A program made the position numbers and the translations under genes. The notes below the pieces were generated by a model. The model was not told the DNA's origin and did no database searches. It worked only from the letters and a program-made list of their open reading frames with translations. From G963664935 sp963664935 (GTDB lineage Bacteria; Pseudomonadota; Gammaproteobacteria; Methylococcales; G963664935), in contig CAXXSE010000001.1 of NCBI GenBank assembly GCA_963664935.2, positions 62,001-126,000 of the forward strand: a stretch of DNA of 64,000 bases, read 5' to 3'. Shown here in pieces: positions 16,417 through 25,398 of the stretch (its first letter is position 1; each line of letters starts with the position of its first letter).

Positions 16417-16536
16417 GTAACTGTTCGGATTGCCCCTGAAATTCGCCGGTTCAAGGCAAAAAATGTGCGTTTACACGTGTAAATGATCATTTTTTAACGC
16501 GGACATAGGGATTTCAGGGGTGAGATGAACAGTTAC
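16417..16536. mobile_element. MITE family 2, copy C (120 bp)
   Basis: A 120-bp palindromic element whose ends are GTAACTGTTC...CCCCTGAAAT and the reverse complement of GTAACTGTTC...CCCCTGAAAT. The interior (ATGATCATTTTTTAACGCG) matches, in the other orientation, that of copy D at 24282-24401, also 120 bp. It lies directly in front of yebC. Confidence 0.65.
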
Positions 16537-16565
16537 CGTACAAAGGTTAATGAGACGAGAACTAT

Positions 16566-17312
16566 ATGGCAGGTCATAGCAAATGGGCGAATATCAAGCA
16601 TCGCAAGGGCGCTCAAGATGCAAAACGTGGAAAACTGTTCACGAAACTGATGCGTGAAATTAGCGTGGCGGCACGCATGGCGGGAGGCGATCCGTCTAGC
16701 AATCCGCCATTGCGCACTGCGGTGGATAAGGCGCTCACCGCGAACATGAAAAGGGACAGTATCGAAAATACCATTAAAAAAGCAACGGGTGAACAAGACG
16801 GTGTATCATACGAGGAAATCCGCTATGAGGGCTACGGACCGGGCGGAACCGCGGTGATGGTGGACTGCCTGACCGACAACCGCAATCGTGCCGTGGCGGA
16901 AGTACGCCATGCCTTCGCCAAATCCGGTGGAAATTTAGGCACCGATGGATCCGTAGCCTATCTATTTTTTAAAATAGGAATATTGAGTTTCCCCGATAGT
17001 TTCGATGAAGACTCACTCATGGAAGCGGCAATGGAAGCGGGCGCCGACGATGTGCTTACAAATGACGATAATTCGTTCGATGTGTTAACAACGCCCGAAG
17101 ACTTTCAATCGGTTAAGGACGCCATTATCGAAGCTGGGTTTCAGCCGGAATCGGCTGAAATTACTATGAAAGCGAGTACCAGTACGGAATTGGGTATGAA
17201 AGATGCCGAAAAAATGATTCGTTTTTTAGACCGCTTGGAAGATCTCGATGATGTACAGAATGTCTATTCCAATGCGGACATCGACGAATCGATACTCGAA
17301 CAAATTTCCTAG
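16566..17312 (+). CDS. yebC: YebC/PmpR family protein
   Basis: The 248-residue protein starts MAGHSKWANIKHRKGAQDAK, the invariant YebC N-terminus, and is full length. The family has been linked to transcription regulation and, more recently, to translation of difficult (polyproline) stretches. It is the first gene of the yebC-ruvCAB cluster, 14 bp before ruvC. Confidence 0.95.
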   Translation: MAGHSKWANIKHRKGAQDAKRGKLFTKLMREISVAARMAGGDPSSNPPLRTAVDKALTANMKRDSIENTIKKATGEQDGVSYEEIRYEGYGPGGTAVMVDCLTDNRNRAVAEVRHAFAKSGGNLGTDGSVAYLFFKIGILSFPDSFDEDSLMEAAMEAGADDVLTNDDNSFDVLTTPEDFQSVKDAIIEAGFQPESAEITMKASTSTELGMKDAEKMIRFLDRLEDLDDVQNVYSNADIDESILEQIS

Positions 17313-17326
17313 CTAAAACTAATTTT

Positions 17327-17833
17327 TTGTCCCGTATTCTTGGTATTGATCCTGGTTCTAGAATTACAGGTTATTGTGTGATTGATGACCGTATAAACGG
17401 CCCGCGATATATCGTTAGTGGCTGTTTGGACGTAGTCAAAGATAATTTTCCGGAACGGCTCAAAGAAATTTACAACGGTGTTCATCGGATTGTTGAAGAG
17501 TATTCGCCGGACGAATTGGCGATTGAACAGGTTTTTATGCATAAAAATGCCGATTCGGCGCTCAAATTAGGCCATGCCCGAGGTGCGGCGATGTGCGCGG
17601 TTCTGGCTTTCGATATCCCGGTTTTCGAATATGCCGCACGCCAAATCAAACAGGCGGTGGTGGGAAAGGGAAATGCGGATAAGGAGCAGGTGCGCCACAT
17701 GGTGAAATATATTCTAGGTCTCCGTGAGCCCCTGACTTTGGATGCCAGCGATGCTCTGGGTGTCGCGCTTTGTCATATGCATTACCGGCAAACCCAACGC
17801 CGATTGGAAAAAATGGGGGTTAAGCACTCATGA
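17327..17833 (+). CDS. ruvC: Crossover junction endodeoxyribonuclease RuvC
   Basis: The 168-residue protein opens RILGIDPGSRITGYCVID (first catalytic Asp), has ELAIEQVF (catalytic Glu) and DASDALGVALCH (final acidic pair). It cuts Holliday junctions with RuvAB. The start is a TTG at 17327, since no ATG precedes the conserved first strand. The stop overlaps the ruvA ATG (ATGA). Confidence 0.96.
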   Translation: MSRILGIDPGSRITGYCVIDDRINGPRYIVSGCLDVVKDNFPERLKEIYNGVHRIVEEYSPDELAIEQVFMHKNADSALKLGHARGAAMCAVLAFDIPVFEYAARQIKQAVVGKGNADKEQVRHMVKYILGLREPLTLDASDALGVALCHMHYRQTQRRLEKMGVKHS

Positions 17834-18429
17834 TAGGATCGTTGCGCGGCAAAGTGTCGGCAAAGACACCGCCGTCTATGATGCTGGAGGTTAATGGCGT
17901 GGGCTATGAGCTCGAAGCGCCGATGACGACCTTCTACAAACTGCCGGAAATCGGCGGAGAGGTGTTGCTGTACACCCATTTGGTGGTTCGTGAAGATGCC
18001 CAAGCTTTGTTCGGTTTCTATGCCGAGAATGATCGGGCTTTGTTCAGGAGCCTAATAAAAGTCAACGGCGTCGGTCCTAAATTAGCTCTGACAATCCTTT
18101 CCGGTATTAACACCGAAGAGTTTTTACGTTGCGTTCAGGAGCACGATACGGTTTCGTTGGTTAGGTTACCCGGCATTGGGAAAAAGACCGCGGAAAGATT
18201 GATTATCGAAATGCGGGATCGGATTCCCGAGAATATCGGCGATTCCACGAATACCGCCCAAGCTGAACCGCTGTCAAATAGTCAAATTAACCCTAAAAGA
18301 GAAGCCGTGAGTGCACTGGTCGCCCTGGGCTATAAACCTCAGGAAGCGAACAAAATGGTCAACGCTATTGCCGTCGAAGGTAAAAATAGCGAAGATCTTA
18401 TTCGATTGGCGTTGCAATCGGCATACTGA
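17830..18429 (+). CDS. ruvA: Holliday junction branch migration protein RuvA
   Basis: The 199-residue protein has the N-terminal OB domain (MIGSLRGKV, GVGYELEAP), the helix-hairpin-helix motifs (VNGVGPKLALTILSG, LPGIGKKTAERLIIEMRD) and the C-terminal RuvB-binding domain (AVSALVALGYKPQEANKMV). It is coupled to ruvC by a 4-bp overlap. A MITE separates it from ruvB. Confidence 0.96.
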   Translation: MIGSLRGKVSAKTPPSMMLEVNGVGYELEAPMTTFYKLPEIGGEVLLYTHLVVREDAQALFGFYAENDRALFRSLIKVNGVGPKLALTILSGINTEEFLRCVQEHDTVSLVRLPGIGKKTAERLIIEMRDRIPENIGDSTNTAQAEPLSNSQINPKREAVSALVALGYKPQEANKMVNAIAVEGKNSEDLIRLALQSAY

Positions 18430-18432
18430 TGA

Positions 18433-18673
18433 CTAGGAGGCTGTCCGAGAATAGAAAGCCTACTGTGAAAAAGCTGGATTTGGCCTAATTTTCCCATTAT
18501 ATTGATGAAATACAATCCTATATTTCACCCCTTTGGGGCCACTTTCAGTGGTCCAAATTCGCTCCAGGCGTATTTGTCGTTAAATATACCCAATATTCGC
18601 CTCAAATAATGAAAAAATTAGGCTCAAATCAGCTTTCCCTCGCTACGACTTCTATTCTTGGACAGCCTCCTAG
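18433..18673 (-). mobile_element. MITE family 1, copy B (full-length form)
   Basis: This 241-bp element is bounded by CTAG and by terminal inverted repeats (AGGAGGCTGTCCGAGAATAG; right end CTATTCTTGGACAGCCTCCT). It has no gene. The reverse complement aligns with copy A over both flanks and has about 75 bp more in the middle. It begins three bases after the ruvA stop and separates ruvA from ruvB. Confidence 0.75.
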
Positions 18674-18708
18674 GCTTGAACTCAGCTTCGCGAACAGAGC
18701 AAGGCGCT

Positions 18709-19746
18709 ATGCTTGAAAACAATCGGGTCATCAGTGTTCACGAAAAACCCGACGATGAGATTGTGGATCGCGCTATTCGCCCCAAACGGTTTAAGGATTA
18801 CATAGGGCAAACCGCGATTCATGAGCAAATGGAGATTTTTGTTGAAGCGGCTCGGCAACGCGCCGAGGCGCTCGACCACGTATTGATTTTCGGTCCTCCG
18901 GGCCTTGGCAAAACCACGCTGGCTAACATCATCGCCAAGGAAATGGGTGTCAATATCCGCCAGACTTCGGGTCCCGTGTTGGAAAAAGGCGGGGATCTGG
19001 CCGCAGTATTGACCAACCTCGAAGCGCGCGATGTGTTGTTTATCGATGAAATACACCGTCTTAGCCCGGTGGTGGAAGAAATACTTTACCCGGCCATGGA
19101 GGATTATCAACTGGATATTATGATCGGGGAAGGTCCGGCCGCGCGTTCGATTAAACTGGATTTAGTTCCGTTTACGCTAGTCGGTGCGACGACTCGGGCT
19201 GGATTGTTGACGTCCCCTTTACGCGACCGGTTTGGAATTGTCCAACGTCTCGAATTTTATACCGTAGAGGAGTTGTCCTGCATCGTCAGCCGTTCGGCAA
19301 GAATCCTGGCGGTGGAAATCGATAGTGCGGGCGCCAAAGAAATTGCCCAGCGATCCCGCGGCACCCCTAGAATCGCCAACCGCCTGTTTAGAAGGGTCCG
19401 GGATTTTGCCCAGGTAAAATCCGATGGCCGGGTAACCGTCGACATTGCCCGGAGCGCTTTGGATTTGTTGAATGTCGACGTCCGAGGTTTTGATCAGATG
19501 GATCGGAAACTTTTGAAAACCATTATTGATAATTTTGAGGGCGGACCGGTTGGACTCGATACATTAGCCGCGGCCATCAGTGAGGAAAGAGGTACGATTG
19601 AAGATGTCATCGAACCCTATCTGATCCAGCAGGGCATTATCATGCGCACACCAAGAGGACGTGTCGTCACCCGGAACGCCTATTTACACTTTGGATTAAA
19701 ACCACCCCCACGTGGTTCGAATGAAGATTTGTTCGAAGCGGGTTAA
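18709..19746 (+). CDS. ruvB: Holliday junction branch migration helicase RuvB
   Basis: The product is about 345 residues: IRPKRFKDYIGQ, Walker A GPPGLGKTTLA, Walker B LFIDEIHRLSPVVEE, sensor 1 VGATTRAG, arginine finger region LRDRFGI, C-terminal winged helix (GLDTLAAAISEERGTIEDVI). I start at ATG 18709 (MLENNRVIS, with AAGGCG upstream), because the 51 bp before it partly lie in the MITE. Confidence 0.96.
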   Translation: MLENNRVISVHEKPDDEIVDRAIRPKRFKDYIGQTAIHEQMEIFVEAARQRAEALDHVLIFGPPGLGKTTLANIIAKEMGVNIRQTSGPVLEKGGDLAAVLTNLEARDVLFIDEIHRLSPVVEEILYPAMEDYQLDIMIGEGPAARSIKLDLVPFTLVGATTRAGLLTSPLRDRFGIVQRLEFYTVEELSCIVSRSARILAVEIDSAGAKEIAQRSRGTPRIANRLFRRVRDFAQVKSDGRVTVDIARSALDLLNVDVRGFDQMDRKLLKTIIDNFEGGPVGLDTLAAAISEERGTIEDVIEPYLIQQGIIMRTPRGRVVTRNAYLHFGLKPPPRGSNEDLFEAG

Positions 19747-19883
19747 TCTACATTTCTCACCGACCTTCTACTATTGAACCAATGCTGCATGCTTACTGCA
19801 TTGCACTTGAACAACGTGATCCAGTACGTTCAAGCATTCCCGCGTGTGCTTTGTATCTAATCGCCTCCGAAACCCGTTAAGCG

Positions 19884-20309
19884 ATGCGAACCAGTCAAAA
19901 AACATTCAGTTGGCCGGTGCGTGTTTATCACGAAGATGTCGACGGACACGGGATTGTTTACTATGCTAACTATCTAAAGTTCTTCGAGCGGGCTCGAACG
20001 GAAATGTTACGTTCCCTTGATCTACAACAGGATGAACTTAAAAACCGCCTGGGAATTTTATTTGTCGTAAAGTCACTTCAAATAGATTTTATTCAACCGC
20101 TAAAGTTTAACGAAGAAATTACAGTTACCGCCGATATTGCTTCGATAAAGCGCGCCAGTTTAGTGTTTGATCAGAAAATCATTAAGCCTCCAAAGCATGA
20201 TCTTGCCCTTTGCCAAGCTATGGTGCGCATCGCCTGTTTGGATGCCGAATCGTACCGTCCTAAAAGTCTGCCCACTGAATTTTTCGATTACATAAACAAT
20301 GACCGCTGA
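19884..20309 (+). CDS. ybgC: Tol-Pal system acyl-CoA thioesterase YbgC
   Basis: The 141-residue hotdog-fold protein carries the YbgC/4HBT signature YHEDVDGHGIVYYANYLKFFERARTE with the catalytic Asp. It hydrolyses short acyl-CoA or acyl-ACP thioesters. It is the first gene of the tol-pal operon and overlaps tolQ by 11 bp. Confidence 0.95.
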   Translation: MRTSQKTFSWPVRVYHEDVDGHGIVYYANYLKFFERARTEMLRSLDLQQDELKNRLGILFVVKSLQIDFIQPLKFNEEITVTADIASIKRASLVFDQKIIKPPKHDLALCQAMVRIACLDAESYRPKSLPTEFFDYINNDR

Positions 20310-20982
20310 TTTATCCTTTTTCCACCTAATCAAAGAAGCCAGTATTATCGTTCAACTGGTGATGTTGATATTGTTATTGGCTTCGGTTGTTGCCTGGACC
20401 TTTATTTTTGAAAAACATCGCGAGTTGAAATCCACGCGGACCGATGCGGACGAATTTGAAAAACGCTTTTGGTCGGGCATTGATCTGGCCGACCTCCATA
20501 AACAACTGTCCGCACATCACTATCAGAGCGCAGGTATCGAAAAAATCTTTTTGGCCGGATATAAAGAATTCACCCGAACGGAAAACCAACCCGGTATGCC
20601 GTCCAAAATGTTGGTGGACGCGTCGGAGCGGGCGATGCGAATTGTCTTAAGCCGGGAGATGGATATTTTGGACAATCGCCTGCCTTTTTTGGCTACGGTG
20701 GGGTCGACCAGTCCCTACGTCGGTTTGTTCGGAACCGTGTGGGGGATCATGAACTCCTTCAGATCCTTGGGCAATGTCAAACAGGCAACCTTGGCCTTGG
20801 TAGCTCCCGGAATTGCCGAGGCATTAGTGGCTACAGCGATGGGGTTGTTTGCGGCTATCCCGGCGGTAATCGCCTATAACCGGTATGCCAACCAAATCGA
20901 ACAGCTCTCGAATCGTTACGAAGTGTTTATCGACGAATTCATCGGATTGCTTGAACGTCAGGCCTATAAACCTCAAGAATGA
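20299..20982 (+). CDS. tolQ: Tol-Pal proton channel subunit TolQ
   Basis: The 227-residue inner-membrane protein has three membrane helices: IVQLVMLILLLASVVAWTF, then LFGTVWGIMNSFRSLG and GIAEALVATAMGLFAAIPAVIAYN. It forms the motor with TolR. It overlaps ybgC and tolR by a few bases each. Confidence 0.96.
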   Translation: MTADLSFFHLIKEASIIVQLVMLILLLASVVAWTFIFEKHRELKSTRTDADEFEKRFWSGIDLADLHKQLSAHHYQSAGIEKIFLAGYKEFTRTENQPGMPSKMLVDASERAMRIVLSREMDILDNRLPFLATVGSTSPYVGLFGTVWGIMNSFRSLGNVKQATLALVAPGIAEALVATAMGLFAAIPAVIAYNRYANQIEQLSNRYEVFIDEFIGLLERQAYKPQE

Positions 20983-21401
20983 AATCAAGCCGCCATCGCA
21001 GGAAACCCATGGCTGAAATAAACGTCGTCCCCTATATCGATGTGACTTTAGTATTGCTGGTGATCTTCATGATTACAGCGCCGTTGTTACAAACGGGGGT
21101 TGAGGTGGAGCTGCCCCGAACCGAGGCTAAAATCGTTTCCGCAGATAAGACCCCGCCACTGGTGGTAACAATCGACAAACAGGGTCAGTTTTTTATCGAT
21201 GTGGGTGATCGCCAGGACGAACCGGTTTTGGCACAAGCATTGACATTAAAAGTTATCGCGGTTTTAAGGTACAAGCCGGATACCGCTGTTTTGATCCGTG
21301 GCGATAGATTGGTCGACTACGGAAAGGTCGTGACGGTTATGGCGGCGCTCAAAAACGCCGGCGTACCCAATGTCGGCTTGCTGACAAAACCGTTGGAGTG
21401 A
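20979..21401 (+). CDS. tolR: Tol-Pal proton channel subunit TolR
   Basis: The 140-residue protein has one membrane helix with the essential Asp (INVVPYIDVTLVLLVIFMIT) and a periplasmic ExbD-like domain ending KNAGVPNVGLLTKP. It overlaps tolQ by 4 bp and tolA by 4 bp. Confidence 0.96.
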   Translation: MKSSRHRRKPMAEINVVPYIDVTLVLLVIFMITAPLLQTGVEVELPRTEAKIVSADKTPPLVVTIDKQGQFFIDVGDRQDEPVLAQALTLKVIAVLRYKPDTAVLIRGDRLVDYGKVVTVMAALKNAGVPNVGLLTKPLE

Positions 21402-22339
21402 GATTGGGAAATTATATGATACACCGGGCGCCGCTGCTTCAGTCGTTGATTTTGCACGGCGGTTTATTATCCCTGTTTTTGTTTGGTTTTAACAACCAAA
21501 ACACGATTATTGAACCCCAGGCGGAACTCGAAGTTGTTCAAGCCATGGTCTTGGACGAAACTAAACTTCAGGCTGAGGTGGAACGACTACGGAACGAAGA
21601 ACACCGGCAACGGCTCGCCGAAGCCAATCGGCAGAAACAGCTGGAAAATCGCAGACAAGTGGAAGAACGGCGTTTGCTCGAAGCGAAAAACCAACGAAAG
21701 CTGGAAGAAAAGCAGGCTCAGGCCGAAGAAATAAAACGCCAAGCGTTAAAATCGGAACAGATGAAAAAGCTGGCGGAATTGCGAAATCAACAAGACACCG
21801 AAGCCAAACGGCTGGTTGAAATTAAAAAACAGCAGGAAGAGACCGAAAAAAAACGATTGCAGGAAGAGGAAAGGGGCAAGCAAGCCGAAGAAAAGCGCAT
21901 AATCGAAGAAAAACGTTTGGCCGAGTTGGAGGAAAAGCGCAAATCGGAGCTTGAAAAGCGAAAACAAGAAGAAGCATTGCGTAAACAGAAAGCAGCCGAG
22001 CTGGTGTTGAAAAAGCAACGGGAAGCGAAGCAAAACGCGGCGAATTTAAGCAAATTAAAAAAAGCAATTGCGGATGCTCGAATATTGATACAGCAAAAAG
22101 TGAAGCAAAATTGGATTCATCCTTCACTTCCGGAGAGTGGTTTGTCATGCAAAATTCAGGTTAAACTCATTCCGGGAGGGGAAGTAATCGACGCCCGGGT
22201 TATTCAAAGCAGCGGTGCTAGCGCCTTCGACCGCTCGGCCGAAACCGCGGTGCTCAAGGCATCGCCCTTACCGGTGCCGACGGACCCATCATTATTCTCC
22301 CGGTTTCGGACTTTTGAATTTATTTTTAAGCCTCAATAA
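21398..22339 (+). CDS. tolA: Tol-Pal periplasm-spanning protein TolA
   Basis: The 313-residue protein has an N-terminal anchor (APLLQSLILHGGLLSLFLFGF), a long charged alpha-helix rich in Glu, Lys, Arg and Gln (about 50-225), and a C-terminal domain (VKQNWIHPSLPESGLSCKI, then SGASAFDRSAETAV) that contacts Pal and TolB. The start is GTG 21398 overlapping tolR; ATG 21416 is an alternative. Confidence 0.95.
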   Translation: MRLGNYMIHRAPLLQSLILHGGLLSLFLFGFNNQNTIIEPQAELEVVQAMVLDETKLQAEVERLRNEEHRQRLAEANRQKQLENRRQVEERRLLEAKNQRKLEEKQAQAEEIKRQALKSEQMKKLAELRNQQDTEAKRLVEIKKQQEETEKKRLQEEERGKQAEEKRIIEEKRLAELEEKRKSELEKRKQEEALRKQKAAELVLKKQREAKQNAANLSKLKKAIADARILIQQKVKQNWIHPSLPESGLSCKIQVKLIPGGEVIDARVIQSSGASAFDRSAETAVLKASPLPVPTDPSLFSRFRTFEFIFKPQ

Positions 22340-22354
22340 GCTTTACGCGCGGAA

Positions 22355-23653
22355 ATGTTGATAAAAAACCCTATTTTGTTAATGCTGTTAATCCCGGTGT
22401 TCCTATTGCCACCCGTGCTACATGCGGGGCTTACCATCGAGATTACCGAAGGAATGGAAGGTGCTCTTCCCATCGCGGTGGTCCCTTTTGGCTGGCAGGG
22501 GATGGAGAAAACATCGCCGGTTGATTTTGCGGCGATAGTCGCCGCCGATTTAGGCCGGAGCGGGCGCTTTAAAACCTTGCCTCAAAAAGATATGCTGTCC
22601 ATGCCGAATAACGCGGCCCGAGTACAATTCCGTAATTGGCGGGTATTAGGCCAGGACAACCTCGTCATCGGCCATGCACGGGAAACCGGTTCCGATAGGT
22701 ATGTTGTCAGTTTTCAATTGTTCGATGCGTTTCGTGGGGAACAACTCGCCGGTTTTTCTTTTCCCGCGACCGGCAGAGAACTGCGAGGGGTTTCACACCG
22801 AATCAGCGATATAATATACGAAACGCTAATCGGTGAACCCGGCGCTTTTACCACCCGCATAGCTTACGTGACCGGTGAAGGCGCGGGTGACAACAAGCGA
22901 TACAAACTGCAAATCGCGGATGCGGACGGATATAACCCCCAATCGGTGATTACATCGCGGGAGCCGCTAATGTCACCCGCCTGGTCGCCGGATGGATTGA
23001 GACTTGCCTATGTTTCTTTTGAACATCACGGTCCCGCGATATATGTGCAAACCCTCAGAACCGGCAAACGGGAAAAACTGGCGGCGTTTCCAGGAATCAA
23101 TGGGGCTCCCGCTTGGTCGCCGGACGGCAGTCAGCTAGCGTTGACACTGTCGAAGGACGGCAATCCGGATGTTTATGTGATGAATCTGATTTCAAGATCG
23201 TTGCGAAGGTTAACTAAAAGCTATGCTATAGATACCGAACCGGCATGGGCAAGAGACAGTAAAAGTATTGTGTTCACATCGGATCGCGGCGGCAAACCTC
23301 AGCTCTATCGCATACCGGCAAACGGTGGTAAACCGAAGCGTTTGACGATGGAAGGCGATTATAATGCGCGAGCGGTTTTCTCGCCTAATGGAAAGACCGT
23401 CGCCATGGTTCATGGTAATAAAGGGGTGTACCGTATCGCGCTTCTCGATTTGTCATCCGGAGCCATTCGAATTTTAACGAAAGGCAGTTTGGACGAATCG
23501 CCCAGCTTTGCGCCCAATGGCAGTATGATTCTTTATGCGACGAACGATGGGCGCCAAGCGTTGCTTTCGGCGGTTTCCGCCGATGGAAAGGTACATCAGC
23601 GATTGGTCTTTGATAGCGGCGAAGTTCGTGAGCCGGTGTGGTCGCCCTATTAA
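22355..23653 (+). CDS. tolB: Tol-Pal periplasmic beta-propeller TolB
   Basis: The 432-residue protein has a signal peptide (LLMLLIPVFLLPPVLHAG), an N-terminal domain (IAVVPFGWQG) and a six-bladed propeller with repeated P-x-WSPDG, FTSDRGGKPQLY and FSPNGKT units. It binds Pal and regulates its contact with peptidoglycan. It follows tolA by 15 bp. Confidence 0.96.
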   Translation: MLIKNPILLMLLIPVFLLPPVLHAGLTIEITEGMEGALPIAVVPFGWQGMEKTSPVDFAAIVAADLGRSGRFKTLPQKDMLSMPNNAARVQFRNWRVLGQDNLVIGHARETGSDRYVVSFQLFDAFRGEQLAGFSFPATGRELRGVSHRISDIIYETLIGEPGAFTTRIAYVTGEGAGDNKRYKLQIADADGYNPQSVITSREPLMSPAWSPDGLRLAYVSFEHHGPAIYVQTLRTGKREKLAAFPGINGAPAWSPDGSQLALTLSKDGNPDVYVMNLISRSLRRLTKSYAIDTEPAWARDSKSIVFTSDRGGKPQLYRIPANGGKPKRLTMEGDYNARAVFSPNGKTVAMVHGNKGVYRIALLDLSSGAIRILTKGSLDESPSFAPNGSMILYATNDGRQALLSAVSADGKVHQRLVFDSGEVREPVWSPY

Positions 23654-23709
23654 GGATTGAATCCACGGGTGAACAGGTTATTTTACTTCCGACGACAATG
23701 GAGAAACTG

Positions 23710-24285
23710 ATGAAGCGATTAAATAGAGTAGTGGTTTTAGCATTCATAATAAGTACTTTGGGAGCTTGTAGTCTCTTTAAAACTAATGGGCAGGACGGCG
23801 CTGGTGACGGAACGAGTGGACCCGATGCGGATGGGGTAACGACCCAAGGGATTGAAGCAGGTGGTGAGTTTATGGGCATTGAAACGAAAGGACCTGGCGG
23901 GAGCCGCGATCGATACCAGGGTGAGAAACCTTGGAACGACCCTCAAAGCCCTCTTTATAATACCGTTGTTTACTTTGAATTTGATAGCAGCACGGTTGAA
24001 CTTGCTTATGAAAACCTGATAGCAACCCATGCCGAATATTTGGCGGCCCACCCGGATCTAAATGTCATCATGGAAGGCCACGCCGATGAACGCGGGACCC
24101 GCGAATATAATATTGCATTGGGTGAACAGCGAGCGAATGGCGTGGCGAAAATGATGAAACTTCAAGGGGTCGGGGATGTTCAAATCAAAGTCATCAGCTA
24201 TGGTGAGGAAAAGCAGGTCGCGTTTGATCACAACGAAACCGGGTGGAGTCAGAACCGGCGGGTGGAAATCAAATATCCACAGTAA
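23710..24285 (+). CDS. pal: Peptidoglycan-associated lipoprotein Pal
   Basis: I start at ATG 23710, which has GGAG seven bases upstream; the open frame begins earlier. The product has a lipobox (STLGAC), a linker, and an OmpA-like domain: VYFEFDSSTVE, EGHADERGTREYNIALGEQRA, GWSQNRRVEIKY. The stop codon lies at the very edge of MITE copy D. Confidence 0.95.
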   Translation: MKRLNRVVVLAFIISTLGACSLFKTNGQDGAGDGTSGPDADGVTTQGIEAGGEFMGIETKGPGGSRDRYQGEKPWNDPQSPLYNTVVYFEFDSSTVELAYENLIATHAEYLAAHPDLNVIMEGHADERGTREYNIALGEQRANGVAKMMKLQGVGDVQIKVISYGEEKQVAFDHNETGWSQNRRVEIKYPQ

Positions 24286-24401
24286 CTATTCAGTTCACGT
24301 CTTCTTTTCGTGATTACTGCGTTAAAAGTGCTCATTTATACTTATAAACTCCGCGCTTTTTCCTTGTACTCACAAAAATAAGCCGCAACCTGAACAGCTA
24401 C
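24282..24401. mobile_element. MITE family 2, copy D (120 bp), at the pal stop codon
   Basis: This 120-bp element has left end GTAACTATTCAG and right end complementary to GTAGCTGTTCAG. Its interior (GTTAAAAGTGCTCATTTA...) matches the reverse complement of copy C. Its first bases supply the pal TAA stop. It lies between pal and cpoB and could form a strong hairpin in the operon mRNA. Confidence 0.65.
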
Positions 24402-24437
24402 AAGTTTATGCTGAATAATTACTATTCAAATTAATAA

Positions 24438-25259
24438 ATGATGAAAATAGTTATCGGTTTAATTCTGGTTTTAAATTGGAGTGTTGGGCAGTCCCAACAG
24501 GTACAGCTGTTGTTGAAAGATAATCGGGATCGCTCGGATATCCCGTTGCCGGTTCGGGTAGAACAGCTGGAAAAACGTTTATCCAATAAAACCTTCCTCG
24601 ACATGTTTAATCAGCTGCGGCAGTTACAAACCGAAATACAGCAAGTTCGTGGGGAAAATGAGCGTTTGAATCACGAACTGTTGGGCATAAAGAAGCGCCA
24701 GCGGGATCTTTATCTGGACCTTGACCAGCGAATTCTACAATTTGAAGAGACTACCCCAACCAGCATTGACTACGAAGTTTCTTCGTCTCCGATCGAACCG
24801 AAAGCAACTCCACCGGTGCAGCCTCCCCAGTTGGCCCAACCGAAACCAATAATGCAGTCAAAAACAGCAACGCCCGAAGAGCAACAAACCTATCAAAAAG
24901 CCTATCAAACCTTACAGGAAGGTGAATACATCGCCGCTATAGATCTCTTCAAGGCGTTTCTGGTCAAATTCCGGCAAGGGGAATATGCCGATAATGCCCA
25001 ATATTGGTTGGCGGAAGCCCACTATGTTCAACGTGAATTTAACGAGGCTTCGAAAGCATTCAATGCCGTGATATATGAATATCCTCAGAGCCCAAAAGTA
25101 AAGGATTCTTTGCTGAAAACGGGATTTATTCAATACGAAGAGGGCAACTGGGATAAAGCCCGAGAGATCTTAAAGGACGTTATGGATCGGTATCCTAACT
25201 CAACGGTCGACAAGCTGGCTAAGGCGAGATTACAAAAAATGCGAAGGGACAAACATTAG
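24438..25259 (+). CDS. cpoB: Cell division coordinator CpoB (YbgF)
   Basis: The 273-residue protein has a signal peptide (MMKIVIGLILVLNWSVGQSQ), a trimerising coiled coil (VRVEQLEKRL to about 100), a proline-rich linker, and C-terminal TPR repeats (YQKAYQTLQEGEYIAAIDLF, ADNAQYWLAEAHY). It links peptidoglycan synthesis with Tol-dependent outer-membrane constriction. It closes the tol-pal operon. Confidence 0.95.
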   Translation: MMKIVIGLILVLNWSVGQSQQVQLLLKDNRDRSDIPLPVRVEQLEKRLSNKTFLDMFNQLRQLQTEIQQVRGENERLNHELLGIKKRQRDLYLDLDQRILQFEETTPTSIDYEVSSSPIEPKATPPVQPPQLAQPKPIMQSKTATPEEQQTYQKAYQTLQEGEYIAAIDLFKAFLVKFRQGEYADNAQYWLAEAHYVQREFNEASKAFNAVIYEYPQSPKVKDSLLKTGFIQYEEGNWDKAREILKDVMDRYPNSTVDKLAKARLQKMRRDKH

Positions 25260-25272
25260 GCGTCTTACAAAG

Positions 25273-25366
25273 ATTAAACCACCGGGATTGCTTGTCTATA
25301 GCTTCGTCTTCCGTGTTGCGCCTTAAATACGCAGCCCTATCCGGCGCAATCCCCCGGTGGTTTAAT
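25273..25366. terminator. Long inverted repeat after cpoB
   Basis: ATTAAACCACCGGG (25273-25286) and CCCGGTGGTTTAAT (25353-25366) are perfect 14-bp complements, extended by ATTG/CAAT with an offset. The spacer is about 60 bp. It follows the tol-pal operon and precedes queE. It could end the operon transcript or be another small palindromic element. Confidence 0.5.
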
Positions 25367-25398
25367 ATTTTCCAGATGCCTTTAAACCGGATGGAAAG

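Noticed and set aside
21746..22148. Minus-strand frames rich in Phe and Leu
   Set aside because: They are the complement of the Lys/Glu-rich helix of tolA.
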